This document shows, piece by piece, positions 52,601-62,122 of a stretch of DNA of 64,000 nt. Source of the stretch: a virus. The position numbers and the translations under genes were made by a program. Each line of letters starts with the position of its first letter. Position 1 is the first letter of the stretch. The notes beneath the pieces are model-generated. The model saw nothing but the letters and a program-made list of their open reading frames with translations. It was not told the DNA's origin and did not search any database. Location of the stretch: positions 124,001 through 188,000 of IMG/VR virus record IMGVR_UViG_3300042868_007959; one strand, given 5' to 3'.

Positions 52601-55314
52601 TTGTTAGCACCTGAATAAAAGTTTTTGTAGAACAAAGGTCCTTTTGATTCTTTTACAGGTGGGCTAGATTTAGGATCAACCAATTTTCTGTAAGATTCGT
52701 CATCTCTTATTTCTTGAAATAATTTTTTACTATTACCTATTATTCCAGTATCATCGAATAAAATATAATCTACTTTATCTGAGAATGTTCCACTTATGGG
52801 AAAATTTCCTATTTTTTGAAACTGATTTTCTTCATTAATTGTGTAGAAATTATTATCTTCTATTATAAAATCTTTATAAAAATTAGATTTTTTAAGGTTA
52901 AATTTTTCACTATCTACTACTGGTGTATTAGGATTATTTAATTGATTTTCTATATCGATTAAAATATTTGATATTAGTAACCTAGCTTTTTCAGAAAAAA
53001 TTGTTTTATTAGCAGCAATAGATTCTAATCTAGCGTATCCATCGACATCCTTTATACCACTACTTGGAGAAAATCTACTATAATTTATTAATAATGCTAA
53101 CCTAGTAAAGAACTTTTCTACTAATTCATTACCCATTGATTGTACGTCATTGATTGAGTTAAGCCTAATCCAAGGATTAATTTTATAATCTATAGGGTTA
53201 ATCGGGAACCAGTTATCTGTATCTAAACCATTTTTTAATACACTTGCCTTAGTTACATCTTCAAGTGATTTTGTTTTACCAACTAAATTTTCAAAAACTC
53301 TTTCTACAAAATCCCACTCTGGAAAATCTGAACTATTTATCGTCAATACTTCACCAATATAAATTTCTTCTAAATCACCTTTATCGTTTTTTTGGTATAT
53401 AGAAGGCCAAGCTACACCATCAATACCTGTAGGGACATCTGTTTCATATGTTTGTAAAATAGATTGTCTATTAGTAGATTTTGATTTATCTTCCGCACTA
53501 ACACTTATATCATAAACAGTTTCAACCATTGCTTGAGTATTATTAGCGATAATTTCAAAACATTTACCAATAGTAGGATCGAACTGAACATTTAAACTTT
53601 CTCTGAAATTCTTCAAAAGTTTTTCATTTAATTCTATCTGAACTATTTCTTTCTGAATTTTAATTATCTCTTCTAAGTCTTTAATACTATCCTCAACCAA
53701 TGCCCTCTGTTTTCTAAAGTCCGCTACTAAAACATTTGAGGTTTCTAATAAATTTGTTGTAGGTGAATAAAAGTTTTTACCCTCAACTTGTTTTATAAAT
53801 TGTTGTATACTGAAATTAGTATTTATTTCAGGTCCTTTTTCATAACTAGGTTTTAATAGGTATATTGGTGAATTAGGTGTATAAAAATCGAATAATACAG
53901 ATATTAAAGTAATTGGTTCTGGTTTTAGGTTATCATTCTTTGTTGGGAAGACAATATAATTTTCCCAACTATTTTCGTCCGACCCATTATCAGTAAAAGA
54001 TTTAATTAAATCATTATCTTTAGGTGATATAATTGTTTCATTTTCTTTTATCTTTTGAGTTTTTAAAATGTCTTTTAATTTTGCACTCTCTAAAGTATTA
54101 TCAGGTTTAAATTTTACCCTTTGATCCGATTTAAGATACTCTTGATATTTTAAAATTATTGTATTAAGTGTTGAAATGAATGATTTAAATGAAGCCCTAT
54201 TTATAGAATTAAATACTATGTAGTCTCTAATAGATAAACAATTTTTATTAATAATTATTTCATCATCTTTAATTGCGGACGATTGGATTACATCATTTCT
54301 ATTTTCTAACTCTAAATAAGATTTAGTCTCTACATTTTTTTGATCACTCCCTTCACCTGATTTTTTAGGTTGTTTTGGTAATGGTGCACCAATAAAAGAT
54401 TTTATAGTTTTTAATAAAGTTAATTTACCATTTAAATCTTTTAGTAATTGGAAACTATTAAGATCGGTTTTAATAATTTCGGACTCTACTTGTAACTTAC
54501 TTATCTGAGTAAAGAAATCATCTATTTTTCTAATATCTAAATCACCTGTTTTTCTTAAATCATCTAAGGTTTTACCTTTAAGATTTGGTGAGGTTATTTG
54601 GGTATTACTATTTTCAAATATTTTATTCAGTTTATTATAACCTTCTGGTGTATTAACAACTCCAATAATATTACCTAAAACCATGTCATTTAAGAAGGCT
54701 TGTTGAAACCCTAAAAAATTTGCACTTATTTCAAAATTACCTGTAGAACCATCAAAATTAGATGTCCAATTAGTCATATGTAAACAAAAATCTACTTTTT
54801 GACCAAAGTAACCTTTTATAGATAAGTTAAATACAGGATATGGCATTTTAAAAAATATACTATACGGTGATAATCTTTCATCATCCTTTATAACATCAAA
54901 TAATGCCCCACCTCTAACATCTGTAAATGTTATGTCTACTGTTGGGACTAAACTAGAGTTATATTTAATATCTATAGATTTTATACCAAAACCTTCTAAT
55001 GCTCCCGCACTTCTACCGTCACTACCATTAAAACCACCTATGTTTGACCAATCAGTTGTCGCATATGATTTTTGTAACGCAGGATCTAATTTACCTGTTG
55101 TGTTATTATATTTTAAATTTGTAGATATGAAATGAACTTCATCTTCTATTCCTGAATTAAAATTTTTATTTTGACCTCCATATGTAACTCTACTTCTAGG
55201 GTATGCAGAAAATTTAACATATATGAATAAATCTTCAGGTGGAATTATTGACGTACCTGGTGGGTTTGGGTCAACAATAAACGCCTTACCAATCTTTTCT
55301 ACTTTTGGATCCAT
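49624..55314 (-). CDS. Large tail/baseplate hub-region protein (1896 residues)
   Basis: The N-terminal domain (about 1-240) is beta-rich, with VDITFTDVRGGALFDVI and a FNLSIKGYFG segment. A very long, mostly helical Asn/Lys-rich middle follows. Around 1480-1560 a segment (CKVEAMGCMNIQPLMYFDLQ, GAYLITSVTHNITPNQMSTS) looks like the carbohydrate-binding-fold ring of hub proteins such as gp27. The C-terminal 300 residues are unrecognised. It follows the gp53-like gene by six bases, which supports a hub or tube-tip role. No lysozyme motif is visible. Confidence 0.75.
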   Translation of the reverse strand: MDPKVEKIGKAFIVDPNPPGTSIIPPEDLFIYVKFSAYPRSRVTYGGQNKNFNSGIEDEVHFISTNLKYNNTTGKLDPALQKSYATTDWSNIGGFNGSDGRSAGALEGFGIKSIDIKYNSSLVPTVDITFTDVRGGALFDVIKDDERLSPYSIFFKMPYPVFNLSIKGYFGQKVDFCLHMTNWTSNFDGSTGNFEISANFLGFQQAFLNDMVLGNIIGVVNTPEGYNKLNKIFENSNTQITSPNLKGKTLDDLRKTGDLDIRKIDDFFTQISKLQVESEIIKTDLNSFQLLKDLNGKLTLLKTIKSFIGAPLPKQPKKSGEGSDQKNVETKSYLELENRNDVIQSSAIKDDEIIINKNCLSIRDYIVFNSINRASFKSFISTLNTIILKYQEYLKSDQRVKFKPDNTLESAKLKDILKTQKIKENETIISPKDNDLIKSFTDNGSDENSWENYIVFPTKNDNLKPEPITLISVLFDFYTPNSPIYLLKPSYEKGPEINTNFSIQQFIKQVEGKNFYSPTTNLLETSNVLVADFRKQRALVEDSIKDLEEIIKIQKEIVQIELNEKLLKNFRESLNVQFDPTIGKCFEIIANNTQAMVETVYDISVSAEDKSKSTNRQSILQTYETDVPTGIDGVAWPSIYQKNDKGDLEEIYIGEVLTINSSDFPEWDFVERVFENLVGKTKSLEDVTKASVLKNGLDTDNWFPINPIDYKINPWIRLNSINDVQSMGNELVEKFFTRLALLINYSRFSPSSGIKDVDGYARLESIAANKTIFSEKARLLISNILIDIENQLNNPNTPVVDSEKFNLKKSNFYKDFIIEDNNFYTINEENQFQKIGNFPISGTFSDKVDYILFDDTGIIGNSKKLFQEIRDDESYRKLVDPKSSPPVKESKGPLFYKNFYSGANNFTTYNSYNVWYKDICNNILKSSNNEILGNLNKSTLEDINPSGTTYNSTYLNRTYFKNASNSSTDYEDVLTYSDLYDIQASNYSRALLLLSTFPFRNFKEGFIQSVFDSTVKDGARIINLPKFYVYYIGALLWRYEESITNADPLTFPTTPQKNYSLFSTPSNCYLNKIGYKLIKDNKTLDKIDNELLEDELIYLPKSVKDTLINKFKNWVDSDNFNSTKNGTFERNMKLYIPDIITEPTLTKEEKKNAKSFIFQKIIETTDLILLNPDIFDKTKIDQNKTKKGLVVDKSILLNYVTNFRKKFNEVGKENVNGTEENKEIKNDNKSTNIIKLQLYNYFKNISNKWIGNDGSFSICGDSADKNLFEYFKFIDRGWRFIGDEATFNLKSFLTLGSNLNTSVYFFISKLLRDSNFLFQILPTYINFKSAKEVAKIFQPQTVLERNESSGPIFCCIYVGGASQSLDIGERSNYYFKDDGFSLTTGNLPTDLVDPNSTSDAVAQNGDINLDESSLVAFRVSFGAQNQTVFKNVSLSQQEHRETGEYFKAISDLVDKRGGTQKSYVGTDLLKLFKTRSYSCKVEAMGCMNIQPLMYFDLQNVPFFNGAYLITSVTHNITPNQMSTSFEGLRQSRYITSPAKQITADLDVDLNESSETPKIEFTNLNNKNSLLSIGVLNPKDAFDFENNLSNNATSIDKFKRIGVTQFTDEVLGKLLNDTRILLQGSNIKTNSQVTMFLSSILSNSNNLLNKDMEWSVENKETYINQFPNSDLLNKGKNKYYGNTSTPDIEGYLLSLPIFTGGSIDDISYNIPGNDDLKEFAINNQIENRKKEINERLPKLDINIATEKTEKEKLEKELSKLLKDESNLIKTLKYYNIFEGDAYRYKPRGYLYVIGRKQYTDILKDLGQTNPKVASDTEVAAMGTSIKMWNYLKDNNKSAYDFSSLDSGSATVYSKCIGVSHQYNAKPIENAFITFEKVLTNLTQKNGEPLINYFNPGP

Positions 55315-55320
55315 TAATTT

Positions 55321-55647
55321 TTATTTTTTAATATAATAATTTATATATTTTTGTGTTTGATCAATATATTGTTGTATACTGTCTTTAAAAGGGAAGGGTA
55401 TTCTTATAATTTCACCATCAGGTATGTTTTCCTCAACACCACCATATTGTGGATTCGCTAATAATATTAACCATCCATGATAAGGATTATTATAAAATTT
55501 TTGACTCATTTTATCCAATCTAGATATTTGTGATTCATATACCACACTTTTATCCGACCCTTTAGGTGGGATTGCGATATAAGGTAATGGTAAGTATTTA
55601 CCATCAAATTTAAAACTCTGATATCTATCAAAATATTCTTTTCCCAT
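55321..55647 (-). CDS. 53: gp53-like baseplate wedge protein with LysM-like fold
   Basis: This 108-residue protein has the pattern of gp53/tail-protein-X proteins: YESQISRLDKMSQKFYNNPY, HGWLILLANPQ and DGEIIRIPFPF. These match the helix-strand layout of a LysM domain (start, W-x-I-x-x-A-N, then a G-x-x-I-R-I-P strand). In T4, gp53 joins adjacent wedges around the hub. It sits between two large hub-type proteins, five bases from one and six from the other. Confidence 0.82.
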   Translation of the reverse strand: MGKEYFDRYQSFKFDGKYLPLPYIAIPPKGSDKSVVYESQISRLDKMSQKFYNNPYHGWLILLANPQYGGVEENIPDGEIIRIPFPFKDSIQQYIDQTQKYINYYIKK

Positions 55648-55652
55648 TTATA

Positions 55653-58600
55653 TTAAGTTAAACCATTTTCAGTGATAGTAAATGTTTTATTTACTGTAGT
55701 TGTTTTTTTATTCTTAGAAAGATATGCGGTTACTTCAACTGAAGAGGATACACTACCCTCATATTTTTTTAATTCTTTCTCTTTATCATTAAAATCGTTT
55801 TCTGCTTTTTTTAATTGTGCGTTAGTAATTGTATTATCACCATTTACTTTTTGAGTTTTTAAAACAATATAGGCTGCCAATGCATCTTCAACTGCCTTTT
55901 TTTTCACCGTTAATGTTTCAAAATTAACTATCTTACCCTTAAATTTTGGATTTTCTTCTGAACAATCTATGTCAAATGAGGTTGCAGTATTAAGAGATGT
56001 ACCATCATCTGAAGACTTACCTACTTTTACTTTCACTACTATTGAATTGTCTGGCGATTTTTCACCATCGATTTCAATATCAGATGCTGCTTTACCGTCT
56101 TTTGTTTTCACCACTATTTTACTTGGTTTTTCTACCGATATATCTAAAACACCTGTATTTTCACTACCTTTACCGTTATCAGAATTTTCATTATCTTTAG
56201 TTTGATTAACAATACCTTCTTTTTTAAGACTATTTATATACTTGTTAAGATTTTCTTCACCAACCAATTGTTTTTTAAGTTCTCCTAATTTTATACCGTC
56301 AATAACTTTTCCTGTATTATAATCTACTTTATCTGATCTTACATCATACATTTCTGTATTTGCGTAATAATTAAATGATACTGCATTTTGTAATCTATTA
56401 AGTGGTCCAACTAATGAATGTCCACCTATATAATCAATACCTAATGATACTGTCGCAATCATAGGTTGGACACCGATGCCTTCAGGATTTAAATCCCATT
56501 GTGGTCCATCATATGTTATAGATAAACTATTAATTGCTACTTTAGTATGGAAAAAATCCCCAATCCTTAATATACATATAGGAGGTCTACCAAATGATAA
56601 ATTTTGTGGTTGTACACCTACTTCTGTACCATCTTTTTGGGTTACCCTATCATAAATACTTGGACCTTGCCTCATACACTGATTTAAAAACGTCAACCTA
56701 CTATTGAATCCTTCAGGTGTAATACTATGAAATCCAGCATGAAAATATTTTATTTTTTCTGAAATATATTTAAAATAATTTGGGTAATTTTCATCTATAA
56801 AGTCAAAATATGTCCCTTCATCTATAATTAGATTATCAATTAGTCTAATATCTTCTGGAATAGTGAAAGAACCATCGTCTTTTTCTTCCTCTTTTGGTTG
56901 GGAATCTTTAGAATTTTTTGTATCATTTTCCATTACTACATCAACTCTATATGAATTAGTATCCTCAGTAGATAATGATGAATTACCTTTAGATTCAATA
57001 GGACTTATATTAGATATTAATTTTGGATCAATGCCTGAAGATTTTAATCTACTATCAATTTCCGATTTTACTATATCCGCAAATTCTTTACTTAATTTTG
57101 TTCCGTCATCACCTGTTGGGGTACCGAAACTATCTACAGTAGCCCCTACTCCAACCCAACCATTTAATGTTATTTTTACTTTAGGGTTAGTATTACCACT
57201 TTGTTTTTCAACAAATTCTTTTATTAATGTTACTATGGAAGTTAAATCAGTTTCAGAAGGAGTTCTTTTAGCTTTACAATTTTCAGTGGATGAGTCACAA
57301 TTAACATCTTGTTCAAAAATTACTCTACCATCTTTCTTTGAACTTTCAACATCAACTTTTTTTTGTGGTTCTTTTTCTTTAATTTTCTTTTTTATTTCTT
57401 CTAAATCACTTTGAGGTACAGAACATTCTAATGCCCTTAAAAATTCATCTGGTGTAGCACAACCCGCAAAAAATCTTTCGGTTAAATTAGTACTATTTCC
57501 CCTATAACAATTAATAACTCTAGGGTGGTCAACAATTATTTTAAAACTTAATGATCCTGATCTACTTGAATTATTATATGTATATACTGGTTCACTTCTA
57601 CCGATAAAATCAGTTTTGTTCCAATTTGCGGAAGTATTCTCATCAAAAGTTAATTCATATGGAGGAAACCACATTATTCTTCCTTTGTTACCACTTAATA
57701 AATCACCAGGTCCAATTTCACTTAATGGTAAATCTGCCAAATTATCTGTCCAAGCCAAATTTTCTATGGATAACATAAATTTTTTACGTGTGGTACTTGA
57801 GTCTAATATAGAGGGGTGAATTTTCGGAATACCATTACTCATCAATACACTTTGAGATGCCTGATTATTTGACACTGAAAATCCTTGTAAGTCTATACTA
57901 GGTGAACTAAATAATCCAGTATTTCTTATAGCGTTTGCGTAACTATATCTATCGTTAACTGTCCATACTCTACAGAAATTACCATTTCCATCTATATCTA
58001 TTAAATCAAGTGTTTTAATTGCGTTACCTCTACTTATTACCCTATTTTGTTCTTTATCTTTAAAATATTTTTTAGTCTGATTTATAAAAACATCATTCTG
58101 AAAATCATTAACTAATTGTTGAGTTTTATATAATAATGTCTTCTCATTGAAATTTTGTTCCCCACCTGTTGTCCAGAAAAATTTATTATCTTCACCGAAA
58201 GGTTCACCGATACCCTCAACTGTAGTCCTTTTAGCGTTACCTGAAGTATCCACCGCACCATTAAAATCGGCACTTGTAAATTTTTTAGTTATTAAACTAC
58301 CTCTATTAGTATTTTTTTCCGTACCAACATAATATCTTGAATTTAAACCTGCGTCAGATGTACCCGCCAACCTTCTATCTTCATATAACGGTCTATAATC
58401 ATTTCTATTCATTAGATTAAATGCAAATGAAACTTGTGTCGAACTAGTTCTACTCAATAATGTATTCATTCTTATTTCAGTAGACAGAGTTGGTTCTACA
58501 CCTTCTTGTATATCTAAATCTGATTTTATTAATTCTGATCCTGATTTCGCACTACTATTGTACTCATTCCACCCAACTGCGTTATTGGGTAATGTGTTGA

Positions 58601-59258
58601 AGAATTGATCACTACCTCTTAGTTTATTAACATAATTGTCAACAATGTTCCCAATAGGTTCAGTTATAAATCCAGTTTTTTTATTGGAGTTACCTGTTTC
58701 TTCAGAAATTTGTGATATTTTATTTAAAATTGTTTTTTCTAATTCTTGTCCACCTATTAAACCTAATGAACTTTCTCTTTGGAAATTTAATGATTTATAT
58801 GTGTCAATAACATTAAAAGGAAATTTTACACCTTTTTGATCACCTTTATTAATTAGAAAAAATTGTTCTTGATTATAAAATGATGGGTAGTCATCTCTTA
58901 CTTTTTCACCAAATCCTTCAGGTAGTGGATATCCTAATTTAGGTGGATATGAAAATTCAAAAACTTCATATACATCATCTTGTGGTATATATCTATTAAA
59001 ATTAACATTTTGTGTTGTTCTATATAAATTACCTAATGGGAATAATCTTTTATTTACATCATAATGAACTGGAATATTTTCATTGGCTTCACCATTTACT
59101 GGTACACTTATAACTGTTCCAATATCCTGTAATTTAGAAACTAATCCTGATTGTGTTAATGTTTCATTAACTGGTAAAGGTAAATTTCTATTTAATAGAC
59201 TATTTCTAAATCCTTGTGTAGAATAGATACCTTTATTATAATCTAATATTCCTGCCAT
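55653..59258 (-). CDS. Large tail/baseplate protein with OmpA-like segment (1201 residues)
   Basis: Residues about 490-620 hold a hub-like domain (GDLLSGNKGRIMWFPPYEL, YTYNNSSRSGSLSFKIIVDHP). Residues about 660-800 resemble an OmpA-type peptidoglycan-binding fold (KITLNGWVGVGATVD, GTKLSKEFADIVKSEIDSRL, SSGIDPKLI), with Phe where the usual Arg of the motif sits. A second beta domain (KVAINSLSITYDGPQWDLNP) spans about 880-960. The C-terminal 200 residues are Lys/Asp-rich and coiled. A role in contact with the cell wall or in hub assembly is likely. A late-type motif lies 19 bases upstream. Confidence 0.75.
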   Translation of the reverse strand: MAGILDYNKGIYSTQGFRNSLLNRNLPLPVNETLTQSGLVSKLQDIGTVISVPVNGEANENIPVHYDVNKRLFPLGNLYRTTQNVNFNRYIPQDDVYEVFEFSYPPKLGYPLPEGFGEKVRDDYPSFYNQEQFFLINKGDQKGVKFPFNVIDTYKSLNFQRESSLGLIGGQELEKTILNKISQISEETGNSNKKTGFITEPIGNIVDNYVNKLRGSDQFFNTLPNNAVGWNEYNSSAKSGSELIKSDLDIQEGVEPTLSTEIRMNTLLSRTSSTQVSFAFNLMNRNDYRPLYEDRRLAGTSDAGLNSRYYVGTEKNTNRGSLITKKFTSADFNGAVDTSGNAKRTTVEGIGEPFGEDNKFFWTTGGEQNFNEKTLLYKTQQLVNDFQNDVFINQTKKYFKDKEQNRVISRGNAIKTLDLIDIDGNGNFCRVWTVNDRYSYANAIRNTGLFSSPSIDLQGFSVSNNQASQSVLMSNGIPKIHPSILDSSTTRKKFMLSIENLAWTDNLADLPLSEIGPGDLLSGNKGRIMWFPPYELTFDENTSANWNKTDFIGRSEPVYTYNNSSRSGSLSFKIIVDHPRVINCYRGNSTNLTERFFAGCATPDEFLRALECSVPQSDLEEIKKKIKEKEPQKKVDVESSKKDGRVIFEQDVNCDSSTENCKAKRTPSETDLTSIVTLIKEFVEKQSGNTNPKVKITLNGWVGVGATVDSFGTPTGDDGTKLSKEFADIVKSEIDSRLKSSGIDPKLISNISPIESKGNSSLSTEDTNSYRVDVVMENDTKNSKDSQPKEEEKDDGSFTIPEDIRLIDNLIIDEGTYFDFIDENYPNYFKYISEKIKYFHAGFHSITPEGFNSRLTFLNQCMRQGPSIYDRVTQKDGTEVGVQPQNLSFGRPPICILRIGDFFHTKVAINSLSITYDGPQWDLNPEGIGVQPMIATVSLGIDYIGGHSLVGPLNRLQNAVSFNYYANTEMYDVRSDKVDYNTGKVIDGIKLGELKKQLVGEENLNKYINSLKKEGIVNQTKDNENSDNGKGSENTGVLDISVEKPSKIVVKTKDGKAASDIEIDGEKSPDNSIVVKVKVGKSSDDGTSLNTATSFDIDCSEENPKFKGKIVNFETLTVKKKAVEDALAAYIVLKTQKVNGDNTITNAQLKKAENDFNDKEKELKKYEGSVSSSVEVTAYLSKNKKTTTVNKTFTITENGLT

Positions 59259-59444
59259 ATATAATATATTCTTATTATATAAATATTAGGTCAATAAAAT
59301 TCAGGAAAATTAAATAGTATTATTTATATATATTCTTGTTTTTTATTAATTAAGATATAAATTAATAGTTAAATATGCAGGTCCTTGTAATAATAGGAAA
59401 TTTATTTCGTAAAGTCAATAGTAAAATGAAATAATTTTAAAAAA
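59259..59444. other. 186-base intergenic gap
   Basis: Apart from the promoter-like motif at 59278-59286 I see no gene or strong hairpin in this AT-rich gap. The only ATG frame is 19 codons on the plus strand (59375 on), and nothing supports it. Confidence 0.5.
59278..59286 (-). promoter_or_regulatory. Putative late promoter motif ATATTTATA
   Basis: The minus strand reads ATATTTATATAATAAG, 19 bases before ATG 59258, in the longest intergenic gap of the window. It is the best-placed of the late-type motifs, as the gap has no other clear function. Confidence 0.5.
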
Positions 59445-61415
59445 TTATCCCATATAGTCACTTGCCTCTTTACTTGATGGAACTCCACCATTTCTAAATG
59501 TACCGTTTAAGTGAGAAATTATAGTTTTTATAATATCAGGTTTAATAGATTCTATATCCATATTTTTAGTAGAACCATCAGGTGAAACTATTTCTATTCT
59601 CCCTGAAACATCTAATGTCCCAAACTCAATTTTGGAAGGTATCGTACCACTATTACCACCTGATGATAGATTTTTATCCATTAATTTATCTAAAGGTCCA
59701 CCTCTTTTAGCTCCGATAATATCATCTTCATTAGTGAAGCTAGTTACTTCACCAGAAGACCTCATCATAAAATCCTCACGAACAATTGGATCTCCAGGTT
59801 TTTTTATCACATCTTCCCCACCCATTTTCTTTAACTCTGTTAATATATCTTCTAAAGAAGTTTTTAAGTCAAGTTCTTTTAATGCATCCTTTAAACCCTT
59901 AGTAAAGTCAGCATCAAATACCTTTTGAATTCCTTCACCAGTAGTAATACCTAGTAATTGTGCCTGTTCTAACATAGCTTCCCTAAGTTTACCATAAGGT
60001 GTTGTTTGGAGATATTCTATTGTCTTCTGAATTTGTTTTTCAGTACCTTCCATAAGTGAATCCATACCTGGTCTTAATATGTCCTCAGTCAATTCATAAA
60101 CATTTGTTTCTGCCACATACCCTGTTTTCATAGCTTCTAAAATGTTCTGTAGAATTTGGTTGGTAGTCATTGAATTTTTAGCCATATCCATTATCGCCTC
60201 TTCTTCATTTTTAGGTGCTGCCAACATTTTTTCTGCCATATCAACACCAATCTCATCTATACCTATTTCTTTACCATCAAAATCGACTACCCATTTACCA
60301 TCTTTCATTTTAGCCATACTAGCTAAACCTTCTCTCATATCTTCATCAACGATATTGCCAGAAACATTCATTTTGATGTCTTTTATTTTTGCGGATTGTC
60401 TAGCCATATCAATAAGACTTTCAGCACTACCACCAATCGTTTTTGATAAAGCCTCAAATTGTTGTCTAGCTTCTGGAGGTAATTCATATTCACCAGATTC
60501 TTCGTTAAACTGTAACATGTTTTCAGTCATTTTACCAACCTTCTCAGCCAACTCTTGAGGTTTGTTTCTTGCTAAATACATAGTTTCGAAAGGATCACCA
60601 AACGCTTCTGCAATATCACCACCTAAAAGTTGTAATTCTGCTGCTGCCTCTATTGCCCCCTCAGGATTGTAAAATTTATCTGCCATAGATAACATATCAC
60701 TGACATCCATTCTCATCTTAACTGCCAATTTAGACATCTCCATCATTCCTTTGACACCACCTTTAAATGAATAAGATGACATTTTATCAAAATTATTTGC
60801 CAATGTCTTAGCTACTTGACTAGCATTTAAACCTAATTTTTGACTATCTACAGTTAATTTATTTAAAAATTGTGAGGAGTTTTGAACACTGACACCCATC
60901 AAATCCATTCTTTCAGCTAATGCTGATGCACTCTCAATTCCTACCCCTAATCCCTTTTCTAAAAGAAAGATATTCTTAACTTCTTCTGGTGAGATAATTC
61001 TAGCCCTACCATTTGCATCAGAAAACTTTGTCATTATAGTATTAACATTTTCCGCAGTACCCCCAAATTTTTGAACTTCCGCAGTCGCCCTATTAAATGA
61101 TTTAGTAAATTCGTGACTTCTACCTACTGATATACCAATGTTTACCGCAGTTGACTTACTTGTTTCCGCCAATTTTTCGGCATACTTATATTGTTCTTTA
61201 CTATCTGTTGCAAATTTTCTAAATTCAGAAGATATATTTCTTACAGATAAAACCGCATCTTCTAATAAATTTTTACTATCTCCTATATTTTTACTTACAC
61301 CCTCAGAATCCTTATTAATCTTAGCCATATTACCAGACATTTCATCTAGTTTTTCATTTAACTCATTAATTTGTTTTTGTAACTTTTTTATATCGTCTTC
61401 AGTAGGTGCTGCCAT
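59445..61415 (-). CDS. Tail tape measure-like protein (656 residues)
   Basis: This 656-residue protein is mainly helical. An N-terminal coiled coil (about 5-70: KKLQKQINELNEKLDEM) precedes a long alpha-helical region with Ala/Met-rich helices (about 90-330), typical of tape measure proteins. There is no transmembrane segment or lytic domain, so it may be one part of a shorter or split tape measure. It ends the unit that starts with the gp26-like gene, which fits the usual order of chaperone genes before the tape measure. Confidence 0.72.
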   Translation of the reverse strand: MAAPTEDDIKKLQKQINELNEKLDEMSGNMAKINKDSEGVSKNIGDSKNLLEDAVLSVRNISSEFRKFATDSKEQYKYAEKLAETSKSTAVNIGISVGRSHEFTKSFNRATAEVQKFGGTAENVNTIMTKFSDANGRARIISPEEVKNIFLLEKGLGVGIESASALAERMDLMGVSVQNSSQFLNKLTVDSQKLGLNASQVAKTLANNFDKMSSYSFKGGVKGMMEMSKLAVKMRMDVSDMLSMADKFYNPEGAIEAAAELQLLGGDIAEAFGDPFETMYLARNKPQELAEKVGKMTENMLQFNEESGEYELPPEARQQFEALSKTIGGSAESLIDMARQSAKIKDIKMNVSGNIVDEDMREGLASMAKMKDGKWVVDFDGKEIGIDEIGVDMAEKMLAAPKNEEEAIMDMAKNSMTTNQILQNILEAMKTGYVAETNVYELTEDILRPGMDSLMEGTEKQIQKTIEYLQTTPYGKLREAMLEQAQLLGITTGEGIQKVFDADFTKGLKDALKELDLKTSLEDILTELKKMGGEDVIKKPGDPIVREDFMMRSSGEVTSFTNEDDIIGAKRGGPLDKLMDKNLSSGGNSGTIPSKIEFGTLDVSGRIEIVSPDGSTKNMDIESIKPDIIKTIISHLNGTFRNGGVPSSKEASDYMG

Positions 61416-61434
61416 TATACTTTATTTTAGTTTT

Positions 61435-61587
61435 TTAAGGTGTTTTTTTATTTTCTTCAAAGTCTTTTTTTATTTTTTCAAAATCTTTTTTTATTTTATC
61501 AAAAATTTTTAATATCTCACTAAATTCTGTTTTATTCACAGAATTATTTACAATTTTTTTTATATTATTAGTTAAATCACCTAACAT
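61435..61587 (-). CDS. Small Lys-rich coiled-coil protein (50 residues)
   Basis: This short frame starts at ATG 61587, one base after the stop of the 165-residue gene, and ends with TAA at 61435-61437. The product begins MLGDLTNNIKKIVNN and carries a repeated KIKKDFEKIKKDFEE coiled coil. Tight spacing on both sides and the heptad pattern argue that it is real despite its size. It lies between the 165-residue protein and the tape measure; function unknown, perhaps an assembly factor. Confidence 0.65.
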   Translation of the reverse strand: MLGDLTNNIKKIVNNSVNKTEFSEILKIFDKIKKDFEKIKKDFEENKKTP

Positions 61588-61588
61588 A

Positions 61589-62086
61589 TTATCTTTTTTC
61601 AATTATCTCAAAAGATACTTTTTCTTTTAAACTACTTCTTGTTTTTACCGCTGAACTGACAAACCCATCTTGACTGTAAAATAATTGGATGTCCCCTTCT
61701 TGAGATAAACTTGTCCGTAATGTCCTATAATTTAATATCAAACCGACTCTATAATCCCAATCATCTTTTTGTAGAATTATATAACTATCTGTAACAGATA
61801 AAACATTAAATCTATTTCTCCCATAAAATTCGAATTCTAGCTTTTCAACTGCCGCACGTAAAGACAATTTTATTTTATCTATAAAAGATATACTTATTTC
61901 AGTAAAAGGCAGTGATTTTTGGGTATTTTGTTGATCTAATCTACTTTGAATACGAGCATTTAACATATCCATCTTCTCTTTAGTCTTATCAATACTATAC
62001 TGAACATCTTGTATATCTTGAGTGGAAATACTTTCTATTAGAATATTTATATCTTCTATAGTTTTTAAATACTTATTTATATCCAT
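61589..62086 (-). CDS. Tail-module protein (165 residues) with coiled-coil N-terminus
   Basis: The first 60 or so residues are helical and coiled (MDINKYLKTIEDINIL, KEKMDMLNARIQSRL). The rest is a compact beta-rich domain (LEFEFYGRNRFNVLSVTDSY, WDYRVGLIL). I do not recognise the family. It lies between the gp26/gp51-like pair and the tape measure, so an assembly or tail-tube role is likely. A late-type motif lies 14 bases upstream of the ATG. Confidence 0.7.
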   Translation of the reverse strand: MDINKYLKTIEDINILIESISTQDIQDVQYSIDKTKEKMDMLNARIQSRLDQQNTQKSLPFTEISISFIDKIKLSLRAAVEKLEFEFYGRNRFNVLSVTDSYIILQKDDWDYRVGLILNYRTLRTSLSQEGDIQLFYSQDGFVSSAVKTRSSLKEKVSFEIIEKR

Positions 62087-62100
62087 AACATATTTTTATA

Positions 62101-62109
62101 TATAAATAT
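62101..62109 (-). promoter_or_regulatory. Putative late promoter motif ATATTTATA
   Basis: The minus strand reads ATATTTATATATAAA, 14 bases before ATG 62086, in the 36-base gap after the 76-residue frame. Confidence 0.42.
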
Positions 62110-62122
62110 TCTATTTTTTAGT

